64,000 nt of DNA from Microcella daejeonensis. GTDB taxonomy: Bacteria > Actinomycetota > Actinomycetes > Actinomycetales > Microbacteriaceae. Positions 28,341-41,263 of the stretch are shown here, piece by piece. The stretch's first letter is position 1. Each line of letters opens with the position of its first letter. The notes under the pieces are model-generated. The model did no database searches and had not been told where the DNA came from. It saw only the letters and a list, made by a program, of their open reading frames with translations. Location: positions 1,364,001 to 1,428,000 of the forward strand of contig NZ_CP113089.1 of NCBI RefSeq assembly GCF_026625045.1. The letters are read 5' to 3'. A program made the position numbers and the translations under genes.

Positions 28341-29609
28341 ATGGGCGTTTTCACCACGGCTAAGGCCGGCCGCTCGCGCGGCGCCAAGGCAGCACTGAGC
28401 GGTTTCGCTCTCCTCGGCGCCAGCGCCCTCATCCTCAGCGGCTGCGCGGCGACCCCCGCCGCCGAGGACACGACGGACGAGCCCACGGGCCCCCGCGAGG
28501 ACCTCACGCTCAACATCGGCACGATCCTCCCGCAGTCGGGTGCGCTCGCGTTCCTCGGCCCGCCCGAGGAGGCCGGCGTCGCGCTCGCCGTGCAGGAGAT
28601 CAACGACGCCGGTCTCGGCATCGAGATCAACGCCATCTACCGCGACTCCGGTGACACCACGACCGACACCGCCACCGTCTCGGTGACCGACCTCCTCTCG
28701 CAGGACGTCTCGGCCATCGTCGGCGCGGCCTCGTCGGGCGTCTCCTTCACCGTCATCGACCAGATCACCGGCGCGGGCGTCGTGCACTTCTCGCCCGCCA
28801 ACACCTCGCCCGACTTCACCACCTACGAGGACGACGGCCTCTACTTCCGCACCGCCCCCAGCGACCTGCTGCAGGGCGAGGTGCTCGGCAACGAGATCGC
28901 CGCCGACGGACGGTCGACCCTCGGCCTGCTCGTGCTCAACGACGCCTACGGCACCGGCCTCGCGGCCGCGCTGACGGAGACGTTCGAGGCGGCCGGCGGC
29001 GAGGTCGTCGCCCAGGAGCTCTTCAACGAGGGCGACACGAGCTTCGACGCGCAGATCTCGTCGATCACGGCGGCCGACCCCGACGCCATCGCGGTCATCA
29101 CCTTCGACCAGGCCAAGGTCGTCGTGCCGTCGCTCGTCGGCGCCGGCTACCCGGGCGAGGACCTGTACTTCGTCGACGGCAACCTCGCCGACTACAGCGC
29201 CGACTTCGAGCCCGGACTGGTCGAGGGCGCCAAGGGCACCCTCCCCGGCCCGGCACTGGACGACTCCTTCCGAGAGCGCCTGCTCGAGGTGGACCCCGAG
29301 CTCGACGACTTCAGCTACTCGGCCGAGTCGTACGACGCCGTGATCCTCATCGCTCTGGCCGCTCTCGCCGCCAACTCGACCGAGGGCGCCGACATCGCGG
29401 CGAAGCTGCAGGAGGTCTCGGGCGGTTCCGGCGACGGTGAGACGGCGACCGACTTCGCGTCGGCCGCGCAGATCATCCTCGACGGCGGCACGGTCGACTA
29501 CGACGGCCCCTCCGGCCCGGTCACGTTCGACGAGAACGGCGACCCGACCGAGGCGACCATCGGCATCTACCAGTACCTCGCCGACAACACCTACGAGCGC
29601 ATCAACTAG
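28341..29609 (+). CDS. ABC transporter substrate-binding lipoprotein, branched-chain amino acid type
   Basis: 422 residues. Signal peptide with twin basic start and lipobox LILSGC (Cys35), so it is anchored outside the membrane. The mature part is a Peripla_BP_6 fold: LNIGTILPQSGALAFLGPPE, AVQEINDAGLGIEINAIYRD, VSAIVGAASSGVSFTVIDQI and LGLLVLNDAYGTGLAAALTE. AAGGAGC lies just before ATG 28341. It presumably feeds the convergent LivFGMH transporter whose genes lie on the other strand. Ligand could be branched-chain amino acids, urea or amides. Confidence 0.9.
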   Translation: MGVFTTAKAGRSRGAKAALSGFALLGASALILSGCAATPAAEDTTDEPTGPREDLTLNIGTILPQSGALAFLGPPEEAGVALAVQEINDAGLGIEINAIYRDSGDTTTDTATVSVTDLLSQDVSAIVGAASSGVSFTVIDQITGAGVVHFSPANTSPDFTTYEDDGLYFRTAPSDLLQGEVLGNEIAADGRSTLGLLVLNDAYGTGLAAALTETFEAAGGEVVAQELFNEGDTSFDAQISSITAADPDAIAVITFDQAKVVVPSLVGAGYPGEDLYFVDGNLADYSADFEPGLVEGAKGTLPGPALDDSFRERLLEVDPELDDFSYSAESYDAVILIALAALAANSTEGADIAAKLQEVSGGSGDGETATDFASAAQIILDGGTVDYDGPSGPVTFDENGDPTEATIGIYQYLADNTYERIN

Positions 29610-29636
29610 TCACCGCAGCTAGTCGATCACTCGAAC

Positions 29637-29667
29637 GAAGGGCCCCGGCATCGCGCCGGGGCCCTTC
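29637..29667 (+). terminator. Terminator after the binding-protein gene
   Basis: Perfect 13-bp stem GAAGGGCCCCGGC/GCCGGGGCCCTTC with loop ATCGC, followed by TTCG. Confidence 0.85.
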
Positions 29668-29837
29668 TTCGTGCGAGGCGGGGCGGAGCCGGTGACGGCC
29701 GGTGCGCGATCGGCCCGCTCATCGGGGATGCCCGCGGCGAGCATCCCGTCATCTCGGGCCTCGTCGGCGACGCTCGGCGCCGCCGCGGCCCCGAGCGCCC
29801 CTCTCGCGGTCGAGCAGCGTCGCCCGCCGCCCGCACG

Positions 29838-29875
29838 ACGAGGGCCCCGCCGGATCGCGCCAGCGGGGCCCTCGT
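29838..29875 (-). terminator. Terminator of the livHMGF operon
   Basis: Perfect 13-bp stem (29838-29850 with 29863-29875), placed 19 bases beyond the livF stop in the minus direction. Confidence 0.75.
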
Positions 29876-29894
29876 GGTGCTGATCGTGCGGCGT

Positions 29895-30639
<745 letters not shown>

Positions 30640-30668
<29 letters not shown>

Positions 30669-31569
30669 GAGCCAGCTCCTTGATCGCGTCGACGACCTCG
30701 GTGTCGAGGTCGCCCAGGTCGGTGTCGTGGTGCGAGCCGAGGTACGCGTCGATCACGGCCGGGTTCGCCATGACCTCGTGCGGGTCGCCCTCGGCGACCA
30801 CTTTGCCCTCGGCCATCACGATCACCCAGTCGGCGATGTGGCGCACCATGTGCATGTCGTGCTCGACGAAGAGCACGGTCATGCCCTCGGTCTTGAGGTT
30901 GAGGATGTGGTCGAGCAGGCTCTGCGTCAGCGCGGGGTTCACGCCGGCCATCGGCTCGTCGAGCATGACCAGGCTTGGCTCGCTCATGAGCGCCCGCGCC
31001 ATCTCGAGCAGCTTGCGCTGCCCGCCGGAGAGGCTCGCCGCGTAGTCGTCCTTCTTGGCGTCGAGCTTGAAGCGCGCGAGCAGATCCATGGCGCGCGCCT
31101 CGATCTCCTGCTCCTGCTTGCGCCAGAACCACGGGAACAGCGCGCGCGCCAGGCTCTCGCCGCTCTGGCCCTTCGCCCCGAGCTTCATGTTGTCGAGCAC
31201 GGTCAGCAGGCCGAGCGCCTTCGTGAGCTGGAAGGTGCGCACCTGTCCGCGCCGGGCGACCTTGAAGGCCGGGATGCCCGAGATCGACTTGTCGTCGAAG
31301 GTCCAGGCCCCCGTGTCGGGCTTGTCGAAGCCGGTCAGCAGGTTGAAGAGCGTCGTCTTGCCGGCGCCGTTCGGACCGATGAGGGCGGTGATGGCGCCGC
31401 GAGGGATCTCGAGGTGCTCGACGTCCACCGCGGTGAGGCCGCCGAAGCGCCGCGTGATGTTGTCGGCGACGATGATCGGGTCAACCTTCTTGACCCCGGG
31501 AGCCGGCTCGCCGATGTGGAGGCCGGTGGACTTGATCGGGGCGCCCTGGGCGCCAGCGCTACTTGACAA
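30640..31569 (-). CDS. livG: Branched-chain amino acid ABC transporter ATP-binding protein LivG
   Basis: 309 residues. Walker A LIGPNGAGKTTLFNLLTGF, GQVRTFQLTKALGLLTVLDN, signature SLSGGQRKLLEMARALM, Walker B LVMLDEPMAGVNP and FVEHDMHMV. The C-terminus PHEVMANPAVIDAYLG is LivG-typical and then adds about 30 acidic residues. The start overlaps the end of livM by 11 bases. Confidence 0.93.
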
Positions 31570-32542
31570 AGGCCAGCTCCTTCTTGTTCCCGAATATGCC
31601 TTGCGGCCTGTAGATCACGATCACCATGATCGCGATGCCCACGAGGATGAAGCGAAGCTGACCGGCCTGGACGTTCGTCATGAACGGCAGCCAGTCGGCC
31701 TCGACGGCACGGGCGATGAATCCCGAGAAGAACGACAGCAGCACCCAGAAGATGATCGAGCCGACGATCGGGCCGAGCACCGTGGCGGCGCCGCCGAGCA
31801 GCAGGATCGCGTAGATGAAGAACGTGAGCGAGGTCTGGTAGTTCGAGGGCACCACCGCGCGGGGGAGGATGAAGATCATGCCGGCGAGCGAGCCGAACAC
31901 GCCGCCGAGCACCAGCGACTGCATCTTGTAGAAGTAGACGTTCTTGCCGAGCGCGCGCACGGCATCCTCGTCCTCCCTGATGCCCTTGATGACGCGGCCC
32001 CACGGGCTCTTGAACAGGCGCCAGGTGACGATCGCCGCGATGATGACGATCGACCAGCCGACGATGCGCAGCCACCAGTCGTACTCGTTGTAGACCCACG
32101 GGCCGAAGCCGTAGATGCCCTCGGGGATGGGGTTGGTGTCGGCGAAGCCGCCCTTGTAGCCCTGCAGGCCGTTCGCCGAGCCGGTGATCGGCTCGAAGGT
32201 GTTCGTCGTGAAGAGCAATCGCACGATCTCGGCCGCGGCGATGGTCACGATCGCGAGGTAGTCGGCGCGCAGGCGCAGGGTCGGGATGCCCAGCACGAGC
32301 CCGAACACCACCGAGGCCGCGACGCCCGCGAGCACGGCGAGCCAGACCGGGGCGTCGAAGCTCAGCGTCGCGATGGCGAAGCCGTAGGCCCCGAGCATCA
32401 TGAAGCCCGCCTGGCCGAAGTTCAGCAGGCCGGTGAAGCCGAAGTGGATCGCCAGTCCCAGGGCGGCGAGCGCGTAGGCCGCCGTCGTGGGGCTGATGAT
32501 CTCCTGCGCGGCGTTGGAGATGATTTGCAACCAGTCGATCAT
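31559..32542 (-). CDS. livM: Branched-chain amino acid ABC transporter permease LivM
   Basis: 327 residues with about eight to ten membrane segments. GLAIHFGFTGLLNFGQAGFM near the start, TLRLRADYLAIVTIAAAEI, and the cytoplasmic coupling motif GRVIKGIREDEDAVRALGKN are LivM features. The C-terminus ends with YRPQGIFGNKKELAFVK. The ATG is at 32542, 8 bases after the livH stop, whose TAGGAG doubles as ribosome binding site. Confidence 0.92.
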   Translation of the reverse strand: MIDWLQIISNAAQEIISPTTAAYALAALGLAIHFGFTGLLNFGQAGFMMLGAYGFAIATLSFDAPVWLAVLAGVAASVVFGLVLGIPTLRLRADYLAIVTIAAAEIVRLLFTTNTFEPITGSANGLQGYKGGFADTNPIPEGIYGFGPWVYNEYDWWLRIVGWSIVIIAAIVTWRLFKSPWGRVIKGIREDEDAVRALGKNVYFYKMQSLVLGGVFGSLAGMIFILPRAVVPSNYQTSLTFFIYAILLLGGAATVLGPIVGSIIFWVLLSFFSGFIARAVEADWLPFMTNVQAGQLRFILVGIAIMVIVIYRPQGIFGNKKELAFVK

Positions 32543-32550
32543 GGGGTCTC

Positions 32551-35627
<3,077 letters not shown>

Positions 35628-35826
35628 GCGCGCGCCAGGGGCCGCGAGCTACGGCATCCGCTGCGCCGGGAGTTGCGCGCAGCGCTGCCGCGAACGCGCC
35701 GCGGCGGTGCGCGGAACGCGCGGCGGCACGGTCGCGCGGCTCGTCACCATGCCGCGGTCGATCGTGCGCCCCACGAGCCGGTCCCTGCGGGCAGGGGGCC
35801 GCCGCGGCTCGAGGCATGGTCCGCGC

Positions 35827-36789
35827 ATGGCATATCAGACGATCGACCTACCCGCCACGGCTGACGGGCTCATCCTCGCGCGATCCGTCGCGGGCATCCG
35901 GAGCCACCATTCCATCCTGAGTCGGGCGGTCTCGCGCGGCGAACTGATCCGCATCCACCGGGGCGCGTACGTCGAGGCGTCCACATGGTCGGCCGCTCCG
36001 CCGTGGCATCGATACCGCCTGCGATGCCGGGCCGCCGCGCTCGCCCACCCGGGGGTCGTGCTCTCGCATGCGTCGGCGGCAGCCATGTGGGGCGCTCCGC
36101 TCCTCACCGCGGATCGCCGCGTGGAGGTCCTCGGGTCGGGTCCTCGTTCCGGGCGCGTGGCCGGTGAGCTCCACTACCGGGGCTCACGAGCGCCGACCGC
36201 TCGAATCATGCAGGTCGACGGCGTTCTCGTCACCGATCTGCCGCGCACCCTCGCGGAGTTCGCGGCGCGGGCCAGTCTCGCCGAGGCCGTGGTCGCTCTG
36301 GATTGGGGACTGCATCCCCGTGGTCCTGCGCGGGTCGCGCCGACCTCGCGGAATGCCATCCGAGCAGCAGCGGTCGAGGTCGACCTCGTCCGAGGCGCCG
36401 GCCGGCTGGAGAGAGCACTCGCCTTCGCGGATGGAGCATCGGAGTCTGCCGGCGAATCCCTCAGTCGCGTGCTCATCGCGGAGCTGGGTTTCGAGCCGCC
36501 CGAGTTGCAGCACGAGCTGGTCCTGGGAGACGGGCAGCACGTGCGCGTGGATTTCCGATGGGCCCGAGAACGCATCGTCGGGGAGTTCGACGGACTGGCG
36601 AAGTACTGCTCAGCCGAACTCCGAGCGGGCCGGACGGCGGAGCAGGTGGTCGTCGAGGAGAAGCTGCGCGAGGACGCCATCCGGCACCGAGGTGAGCGCG
36701 TCGGGCGCTGGGTGTGGGCCGACCTCCGTGCGCCGCGACGCCTTCACGCGATCCTCGAAGCCCTCGGGGTGCCGCGGGCGGCTCCGTGA
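35827..36789 (+). CDS. AbiEi-like antitoxin-domain protein with C-terminal nuclease-like region
   Basis: 320 residues. The N-terminus (HHSILSRAVSRGELIRIHRG then AYVEASTW) is the winged-helix start of AbiEi-type antitoxin-domain proteins; LSHASAAAMWGAPLL and VDGVLVTDLPRTLAEFAARA are also typical. The C-terminal 100 residues (LIAELGFEPPELQHELVLGD then VRVDFRWARERIVGEFDGLAKY) look like a DUF559/Vsr-type nuclease fold. No AbiEii toxin gene is adjacent. Sequence composition is a little less GC-biased than neighbours. Start 35827 is tentative; earlier in-frame starts exist (35749, 35707). Confidence 0.7.
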   Translation: MAYQTIDLPATADGLILARSVAGIRSHHSILSRAVSRGELIRIHRGAYVEASTWSAAPPWHRYRLRCRAAALAHPGVVLSHASAAAMWGAPLLTADRRVEVLGSGPRSGRVAGELHYRGSRAPTARIMQVDGVLVTDLPRTLAEFAARASLAEAVVALDWGLHPRGPARVAPTSRNAIRAAAVEVDLVRGAGRLERALAFADGASESAGESLSRVLIAELGFEPPELQHELVLGDGQHVRVDFRWARERIVGEFDGLAKYCSAELRAGRTAEQVVVEEKLREDAIRHRGERVGRWVWADLRAPRRLHAILEALGVPRAAP

Positions 36790-36823
36790 CCGTTCGCACC
36801 GCCCCTGCGTGCAATGCCGCACG

Positions 36824-36867
36824 TTTCGCGCAACGCACCCGCCAGTGCGCGACTGCGTTGCGCGAAA
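36824..36867. repeat. 14-bp perfect inverted repeat
   Basis: TTTCGCGCAACGCA (36824-36837) and its exact complement (36854-36867) flank a 16-base loop. CAC/GTG extends the dyad with one mismatch. It lies between the AbiEi-like gene and guaB3. It may terminate transcription or be a repetitive element; there is no T run. Confidence 0.75.
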
Positions 36868-36946
36868 GGTGCAGCGTGCCGAAGGCGAGGCGGGCGGCGC
36901 GACGCGGGCGACGCCGCGCCCGCCCGGGGGTCGCGGCCCCGCCCGC

Positions 36947-36952
36947 TAGGCT
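36947..36952 (+). promoter_or_regulatory. -10 hexamer TAGGCT for leaderless guaB3
   Basis: TAGGCT ends 6 bases before GTG 36959. Confidence 0.5.
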
Positions 36953-36958
36953 TGCCGG

Positions 36959-38080
36959 GTGACGGAGATTGAGATCGGCCGAGGCAAGCGGGCACGGAGG
37001 GCGTACTCCTTCGACGACATCGCGGTCGTGCCGAGCAGGCGCACGCGCGACCCGAAGGACGTCTCGATCTCGTGGACGATCGACGCCCTCACCTTCGAGA
37101 TCCCGGTGCTCGCCGCGCCGATGGACTCGGTCGTGAGCCCCGCCACCGCGATCGCCATCGGGCGGCTCGGCGGCCTGGGCGTGCTCGACCTCGAGGGCCT
37201 CTGGACCCGGTACGAGGATGCCGAGGCGCAGCTCGCCCGCATCCACGAGCTCGATCCGGCTCACGCGACGGCCGAGATGCAGCGGCTCTACGCCGAGCCC
37301 ATCAAGCCCGAGCTGATCAGCGCGCGCCTCGCCGAGATCCGCGCCGCGGGCGTGCCCGTCGCCGGTGCGCTCAGTCCCCAGCGCACGCAGGAGCACCACC
37401 AGGCCGTCATCGATGCCGGGGTCGACCTGTTCGTCATCCGCGGCACCACGGTGAGCGCCGAGCACGTGTCGAAGTCGACCGAGCCCCTCAACCTCAAGAA
37501 GTTCATCTACGAGCTCGACGTGCCCGTCATCGTCGGCGGCGCCGCGACGTACACCGCGGCGCTGCACCTCATGCGCACGGGCGCGGCCGGGGTGCTCGTC
37601 GGCTTCGGCGGGGGTGCTGCGAGCACCACGCGCCTCAGCCTGGGCATCCACGCGCCGATGGCGACCGCGGTCAGCGACGTCGCCGCCGCCCGCCGGGACT
37701 ACATGGACGAGTCGGGCGGCCGCTACGTGCACGTCATCGCCGACGGCGGTCTCGGCACGAGCGGCGACATCGTCAAGGCGGTCGCGATGGGCGCCGACGC
37801 GGTCATGCTCGGCTCGGCGCTCGCGCAGTCGACGGATGCTCCCGGCAAGGGCTGGCACTGGGGCGCCGAGGCGCACCACGGCGAGCTGCCGCGCGGCGAG
37901 CGCGTGCGGGTGGGGCAGCTTGCTCCGCTCGAGCAGCTGCTGTTCGGCCCGAGCCACCTCGCCGACGGCCAGGTCAACCTCATGGGCGCCCTGCGCCGCT
38001 CGATGGCGACGACCGGGTACTCCGACCTCAAGGAGTTCCAGCGCGTCGAGGTCGTCGTCGCGCCGTACCGCTCGCGCTAG
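36959..38080 (+). CDS. GuaB3-family IMP dehydrogenase-like protein
   Basis: 373 residues, colinear with IMP dehydrogenase but without CBS domains. RRAYSFDDIAVVPSRRTRDP, EIPVLAAPMDSVVSPATAIA and VIADGGLGTSGDIVKAVAMG show the TIM barrel. The catalytic loop reads GVLVGFGGGAASTTRLSLGI, so the Cys of IMPDH is missing, as is usual in the actinobacterial GuaB3 family. It lies between guaB and guaA and may be regulatory or have another activity. Confidence 0.9.
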   Translation: MTEIEIGRGKRARRAYSFDDIAVVPSRRTRDPKDVSISWTIDALTFEIPVLAAPMDSVVSPATAIAIGRLGGLGVLDLEGLWTRYEDAEAQLARIHELDPAHATAEMQRLYAEPIKPELISARLAEIRAAGVPVAGALSPQRTQEHHQAVIDAGVDLFVIRGTTVSAEHVSKSTEPLNLKKFIYELDVPVIVGGAATYTAALHLMRTGAAGVLVGFGGGAASTTRLSLGIHAPMATAVSDVAAARRDYMDESGGRYVHVIADGGLGTSGDIVKAVAMGADAVMLGSALAQSTDAPGKGWHWGAEAHHGELPRGERVRVGQLAPLEQLLFGPSHLADGQVNLMGALRRSMATTGYSDLKEFQRVEVVVAPYRSR

Positions 38081-38162
38081 CGCCGCGCCGACCCGCGCGA
38101 CCGACCCCGTGCGCCGCGCCGCGACCCCGCCCGCTCGCGGGCGCCCCTCAGCACGCCACGGC

Positions 38163-38168
38163 TAGCCT
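38163..38168 (+). promoter_or_regulatory. Candidate -10 TAGCCT upstream of the SURF1 gene
   Basis: TAGCCT lies 42 bases before GTG 38211, which leaves room for a leader with AGAGAGGGG. Confidence 0.4.
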
Positions 38169-38210
38169 GGTGGCACCATCGTCACCCGGCCAGAGAGGGG
38201 CCCCGCCGCC

Positions 38211-38960
38211 GTGTGGAGCATCGCCCGCCGCCCCAAGTGGATCGCGCTGCTCGTGCTCGCGCTCGCCGTGGCCGCCGCCTTCGCGGCCCTCGGCCAGTGG
38301 CAGTTCGAGCGATCGGTGGATGCCGCGACGGTCGTCGAGCGCGACACCGAGTCGGCCGTGCCGCTCGGCAGCATCGCCGAGCCGCAGCAGATCATGACCT
38401 CCGACGCGAGCGGCCGCATCGTCACGGTGAGCGGCAGCTGGGTCGAGGGCGACGACGTCGTCGTCACGGGCCGCGAGAGCGCGGGGGAGCCCGGCGACTG
38501 GATCGTGCGCCACTTCGCCACCGACTCCGGCGCGAGCCTCGCCGTCGCGGTGGGCTACGTCGCGCCCGGGGCGGACGTACCCTCGCTCGATTCCGGCGAG
38601 GCGCAGCTCACCGGTCGCTACGTGCCGAGCGAGTCCCCGCAGCAGAGCGACTTCGAGGCGGGGGAGCGCACCGTCATCGCGGTGGCCGACCTCATCAACC
38701 TGTGGCAGGAGTCCGACCTCGTCTACGCCGGCTACCTGACGATGACGGATGCCCCCGCCGGGTTCGAGACGATCGCCGCCCCTCCGCCCGAGCTCGACGC
38801 CGAGCTCAACCTGCTCAACCTCTTCTACGCGCTCGAGTGGATCATCTTCGGCGGCTTCGCGGTCTACCTCTGGTGGCGGCTCGTGAAGGACGAGTGGGAG
38901 AAGGAGCAGGAGAGGGAGCGCCAGCCGACCGCGGAGGAACCGCTCGACGCCCGGCCCTAA
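38211..38960 (+). CDS. SURF1-family protein
   Basis: 249 residues with a membrane helix at each end (WIALLVLALAVAAAFAALGQ and YALEWIIFGGFAVYLWW) and a beta-rich extracytoplasmic middle, the SURF1 layout. GQWQFERS near residue 29 and VRHFATDSGASLAVAVGYVA then LTGRYVPSESP are family features. SURF1 proteins assist cytochrome c oxidase assembly. The C-terminal tail is charged. The stop overlaps the -10 of the next gene. Confidence 0.85.
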   Translation: MWSIARRPKWIALLVLALAVAAAFAALGQWQFERSVDAATVVERDTESAVPLGSIAEPQQIMTSDASGRIVTVSGSWVEGDDVVVTGRESAGEPGDWIVRHFATDSGASLAVAVGYVAPGADVPSLDSGEAQLTGRYVPSESPQQSDFEAGERTVIAVADLINLWQESDLVYAGYLTMTDAPAGFETIAAPPPELDAELNLLNLFYALEWIIFGGFAVYLWWRLVKDEWEKEQERERQPTAEEPLDARP

Positions 38961-38963
38961 ACT
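38958..38963 (+). promoter_or_regulatory. -10 hexamer TAAACT for the DUF3817 gene
   Basis: TAAACT contains the TAA stop of the SURF1 gene and ends 6 bases before ATG 38970. A leaderless transcript is likely. Confidence 0.5.
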
Positions 38964-38969
38964 GGCTCC

Positions 38970-39449
38970 ATGGCGATCGGCCCGAAGGCTTCTGACATCC
39001 CCCTCATCCGGCGCACGCTCGCGGTCTACAAGGTGTCGTCGGTGCTCACCGGCACCTTCCTGATCGGCCTCGTCGTGATGATGATCACGCGCTACGGCTT
39101 CGACCGCGACATCGAGCTGAACGGCCCGAGCGGGTTCCTCGCGCTCAGCCCGGTCGACACCCTCACGGGCGTCAACGTGTCGATCTTCCTGCTCGCCGTG
39201 CACGGCTGGCTCTACGTCCTCTACCTCGGCTGCGACTTCGTGCTGTGGCGCGTGGCGTACCGCGGCATGCACCCGCAGCCGTTCCTGAAGTTCCTCTGGA
39301 TCGCCATGGGCGGCATTATCCCCTTCCTCTCCTTCTTCTTCGAGCGCCAGGTGCCGCGCGAGGTCGAAGCGATCATCGCCCGCATCGAGCAGCCCGCCGG
39401 CCCGGCATCCTCCGGCCCCGCCCCGACCAGCCAGGAGGCCTCCGCGTGA
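38970..39449 (+). CDS. DUF3817 membrane protein
   Basis: 159 residues with three membrane segments ([60 protein letters not shown]). The [13 protein letters not shown] start and HGWLYVLYL are typical of DUF3817 proteins, whose function is unknown and which often neighbour guaA in actinobacteria. Its stop overlaps the guaA GTG start as GTGA. Confidence 0.85.
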   Translation: MAIGPKASDIPLIRRTLAVYKVSSVLTGTFLIGLVVMMITRYGFDRDIELNGPSGFLALSPVDTLTGVNVSIFLLAVHGWLYVLYLGCDFVLWRVAYRGMHPQPFLKFLWIAMGGIIPFLSFFFERQVPREVEAIIARIEQPAGPASSGPAPTSQEASA

Positions 39450-41020
39450 GCGAGACCGACCACCGCCCCGTCCTCGTCGTCGACTTCGGCGCCCAGTACG
39501 CGCAGCTCATCGCGCGCCGCGTGCGCGAGGCGAACGTCTACAGCGAGATCGTGCCGCACACGATCTCGGCCGAGGAGGTCGCCGCCCGCAACCCGGCCGG
39601 CATCGTGCTCAGCGGGGGGCCGTCGAGCGTCTACGAGCCGGGCTCGCCCGACCTCGATCCGGGCATCCTGCAGCTCGGCGTGCCCGTGATGGGCATCTGC
39701 TACGGGTTCCAGGTGATGGCGAAGCAGCTCGGCGGCGAGGTCGCCAAGACCGGCCGCCGCGAGTACGGCGCCACCCCGATGACGGTGCACGGCGACGGCG
39801 GCGCGCTGCTCGACGGGCAGCCCGAGGCGCAGACCACCTGGATGAGCCACGGCGACTCGGTCTCCAAGGCCCCGGAGGGCTTCGCCGTGCTCGCGAGCAC
39901 CGCCGACACCCCGGTGGCCGCGTTCGCGAGCGATGAGCGCCGGCTCTACGGCGTGCAGTGGCATCCGGAGGTGAAGCACTCCGAGTTCGGGCAGCGGGTG
40001 CTCGAGAACTTCCTGCACCGCGCGGCGGGCATCCCGGGCGATTGGAACAGCGGCAACGTCATCGCCGAGCAGGTCGAGCGCATCCGCGCCCAGGTCGGCT
40101 CGGCCCGCGTCATCTGCGGCCTCTCCGGCGGCGTCGACAGCGCCGTCGCGGCGGCCATCGTGCACGAGGCCGTCGGCGATCAGCTCGTCTGCGTCTTCGT
40201 CGACCACGGCCTGCTGCGCGCCGACGAGCGCCGCCAGGTCGAGGAGGACTACGTCGCCGCGACCGGCATCCGCCTGGTGACGGTGGATGCCCGGCAGCAG
40301 TTCATGGACGCCCTCGCCGGCGTCACCGACCCCGAGCAGAAGCGCAAGATCATCGGTCGGGAGTTCATCCGCACCTTCGAGAACGCGGCCGAGGCGCTCG
40401 TCCTCGAAGCGCAGGGCGAGGGCGAGAAGGTCGAGTTCCTCGTGCAGGGCACCCTGTACCCCGACGTGGTCGAGTCGGGCGGCGGCACGGGCACCGCGAA
40501 CATCAAGAGCCACCACAACGTCGGCGGTCTGCCCGACGACCTGCAGTTCCAGCTCGTCGAGCCGCTGCGCACCCTGTTCAAGGACGAGGTGCGCGCCATC
40601 GGCCGCGAGCTCGGCCTGCCCGAGCCCATCGTCGCGCGCCAGCCGTTCCCCGGCCCGGGCCTCGGGATCCGCATCATCGGCGAGGTCACCGAGCACCGCC
40701 TCGAGATCCTCCGCCACGCCGACGCGATCGCCCGCGAGGAGCTCACCGCCGCCGGCCTCGACGGCGAGATCTGGCAGTGCCCCGTCGTGCTGCTCGCCGA
40801 CGTGCGCTCGGTGGGCGTGCAGGGCGACGGCCGCACCTACGGCCACCCCATCGTGCTGCGCCCCGTGTCCTCCGAGGACGCGATGACCGCCGACTGGACC
40901 CGCCTGCCCTACGACGTGCTCGCGCGCATCTCGAACCGCATCACCAACGAGGTCGCCGAGGTCAACCGGGTCGTGCTCGACGTCACGTCGAAGCCGCCGG
41001 GAACGATCGAGTGGGAATAG
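39446..41020 (+). CDS. guaA: GMP synthase (glutamine-hydrolysing)
   Basis: Aminates XMP to GMP. The N-terminal glutaminase has [20 protein letters not shown], nucleophile Cys in [13 protein letters not shown], and [10 protein letters not shown]. The ATP pyrophosphatase has the P-loop [20 protein letters not shown], and the C-terminal dimerisation domain includes [17 protein letters not shown] and ends [10 protein letters not shown]. 524 residues from GTG 39446. Completes the guanine pathway with guaB. Confidence 0.97.
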   Translation: MSETDHRPVLVVDFGAQYAQLIARRVREANVYSEIVPHTISAEEVAARNPAGIVLSGGPSSVYEPGSPDLDPGILQLGVPVMGICYGFQVMAKQLGGEVAKTGRREYGATPMTVHGDGGALLDGQPEAQTTWMSHGDSVSKAPEGFAVLASTADTPVAAFASDERRLYGVQWHPEVKHSEFGQRVLENFLHRAAGIPGDWNSGNVIAEQVERIRAQVGSARVICGLSGGVDSAVAAAIVHEAVGDQLVCVFVDHGLLRADERRQVEEDYVAATGIRLVTVDARQQFMDALAGVTDPEQKRKIIGREFIRTFENAAEALVLEAQGEGEKVEFLVQGTLYPDVVESGGGTGTANIKSHHNVGGLPDDLQFQLVEPLRTLFKDEVRAIGRELGLPEPIVARQPFPGPGLGIRIIGEVTEHRLEILRHADAIAREELTAAGLDGEIWQCPVVLLADVRSVGVQGDGRTYGHPIVLRPVSSEDAMTADWTRLPYDVLARISNRITNEVAEVNRVVLDVTSKPPGTIEWE

Positions 41021-41067
41021 TCGAACGGTTTGCGAGGCCATTTCTGGCCTCGCAGTTCGGCTATTCC
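41014..41067. repeat. Long imperfect inverted repeat at the guaA stop
   Basis: Arms: GGAATAG (41014-41020) with CTATTCC (41061-41067), CGAAC with GTTCG, and the perfect 10-bp inner stem TGCGAGGCCA/TGGCCTCGCA (41031-41040 with 41045-41054). The minus strand has a GAAA tetraloop. The core GGCCAGAAATGGCC is shared with 22739-22762. The left arm includes the guaA stop codon. Confidence 0.75.
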
Positions 41068-41126
41068 TGCGGCCGTCTCGGCCGCAGGACCTTGAGTGCG
41101 AGCACGATGAACGCTGCCGTGCTCAT
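41061..41126 (-). CDS. Possible 21-residue peptide
   Basis: ATG 41126 to TAG at 41061-41063 on the minus strand would give MSTAAFIVLALKV followed by LRPRRPQE, a hydrophobic stretch with a basic tail. The long palindrome 41014-41067 would then act as its terminator. No ribosome binding site is visible, so this is only a candidate small protein; it could instead be structured RNA. Confidence 0.25.
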   Translation of the reverse strand: MSTAAFIVLALKVLRPRRPQE

Positions 41127-41143
41127 GGCAAGGCGGAGTCGCC
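41068..41143. other. Cluster of three further hairpins after guaA
   Basis: TGCGGCCG/CGGCCGCA (41068-41075 with 41079-41086), GAGCACG/CGTGCTC (41100-41106 with 41118-41124) and GGCG/CGCC (41132-41135 with 41140-41143). With the long palindrome before them they make a densely structured 130-base segment. Confidence 0.5.
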
Positions 41144-41205
41144 GCCGCGACTGACCTGAGCCGCGACTCGACGCAGGCACCGCACCTGCTCAGCCACGGA
41201 ACGCA

Positions 41206-41235
41206 GAAAGGGCCGCCCCGAAGGGCGGCCCTTTC
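41206..41235. terminator. Bidirectional terminator between guaA and the Bax-inhibitor gene
   Basis: Perfect 13-bp stem GAAAGGGCCGCCC/GGGCGGCCCTTTC with loop CGAA, A-rich on one side and T-rich on the other. It serves the convergent gene ending at 41264. Confidence 0.85.
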
Positions 41236-41263
41236 GCATCCCGAACCGGATGCGCGGGAGCGG

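Noticed and set aside
35707..35826. A longer N-terminus for the AbiEi-like protein
   Set aside because: The upstream sequence is Arg/Gly-rich without conservation to the family; the domain begins shortly after 35827.
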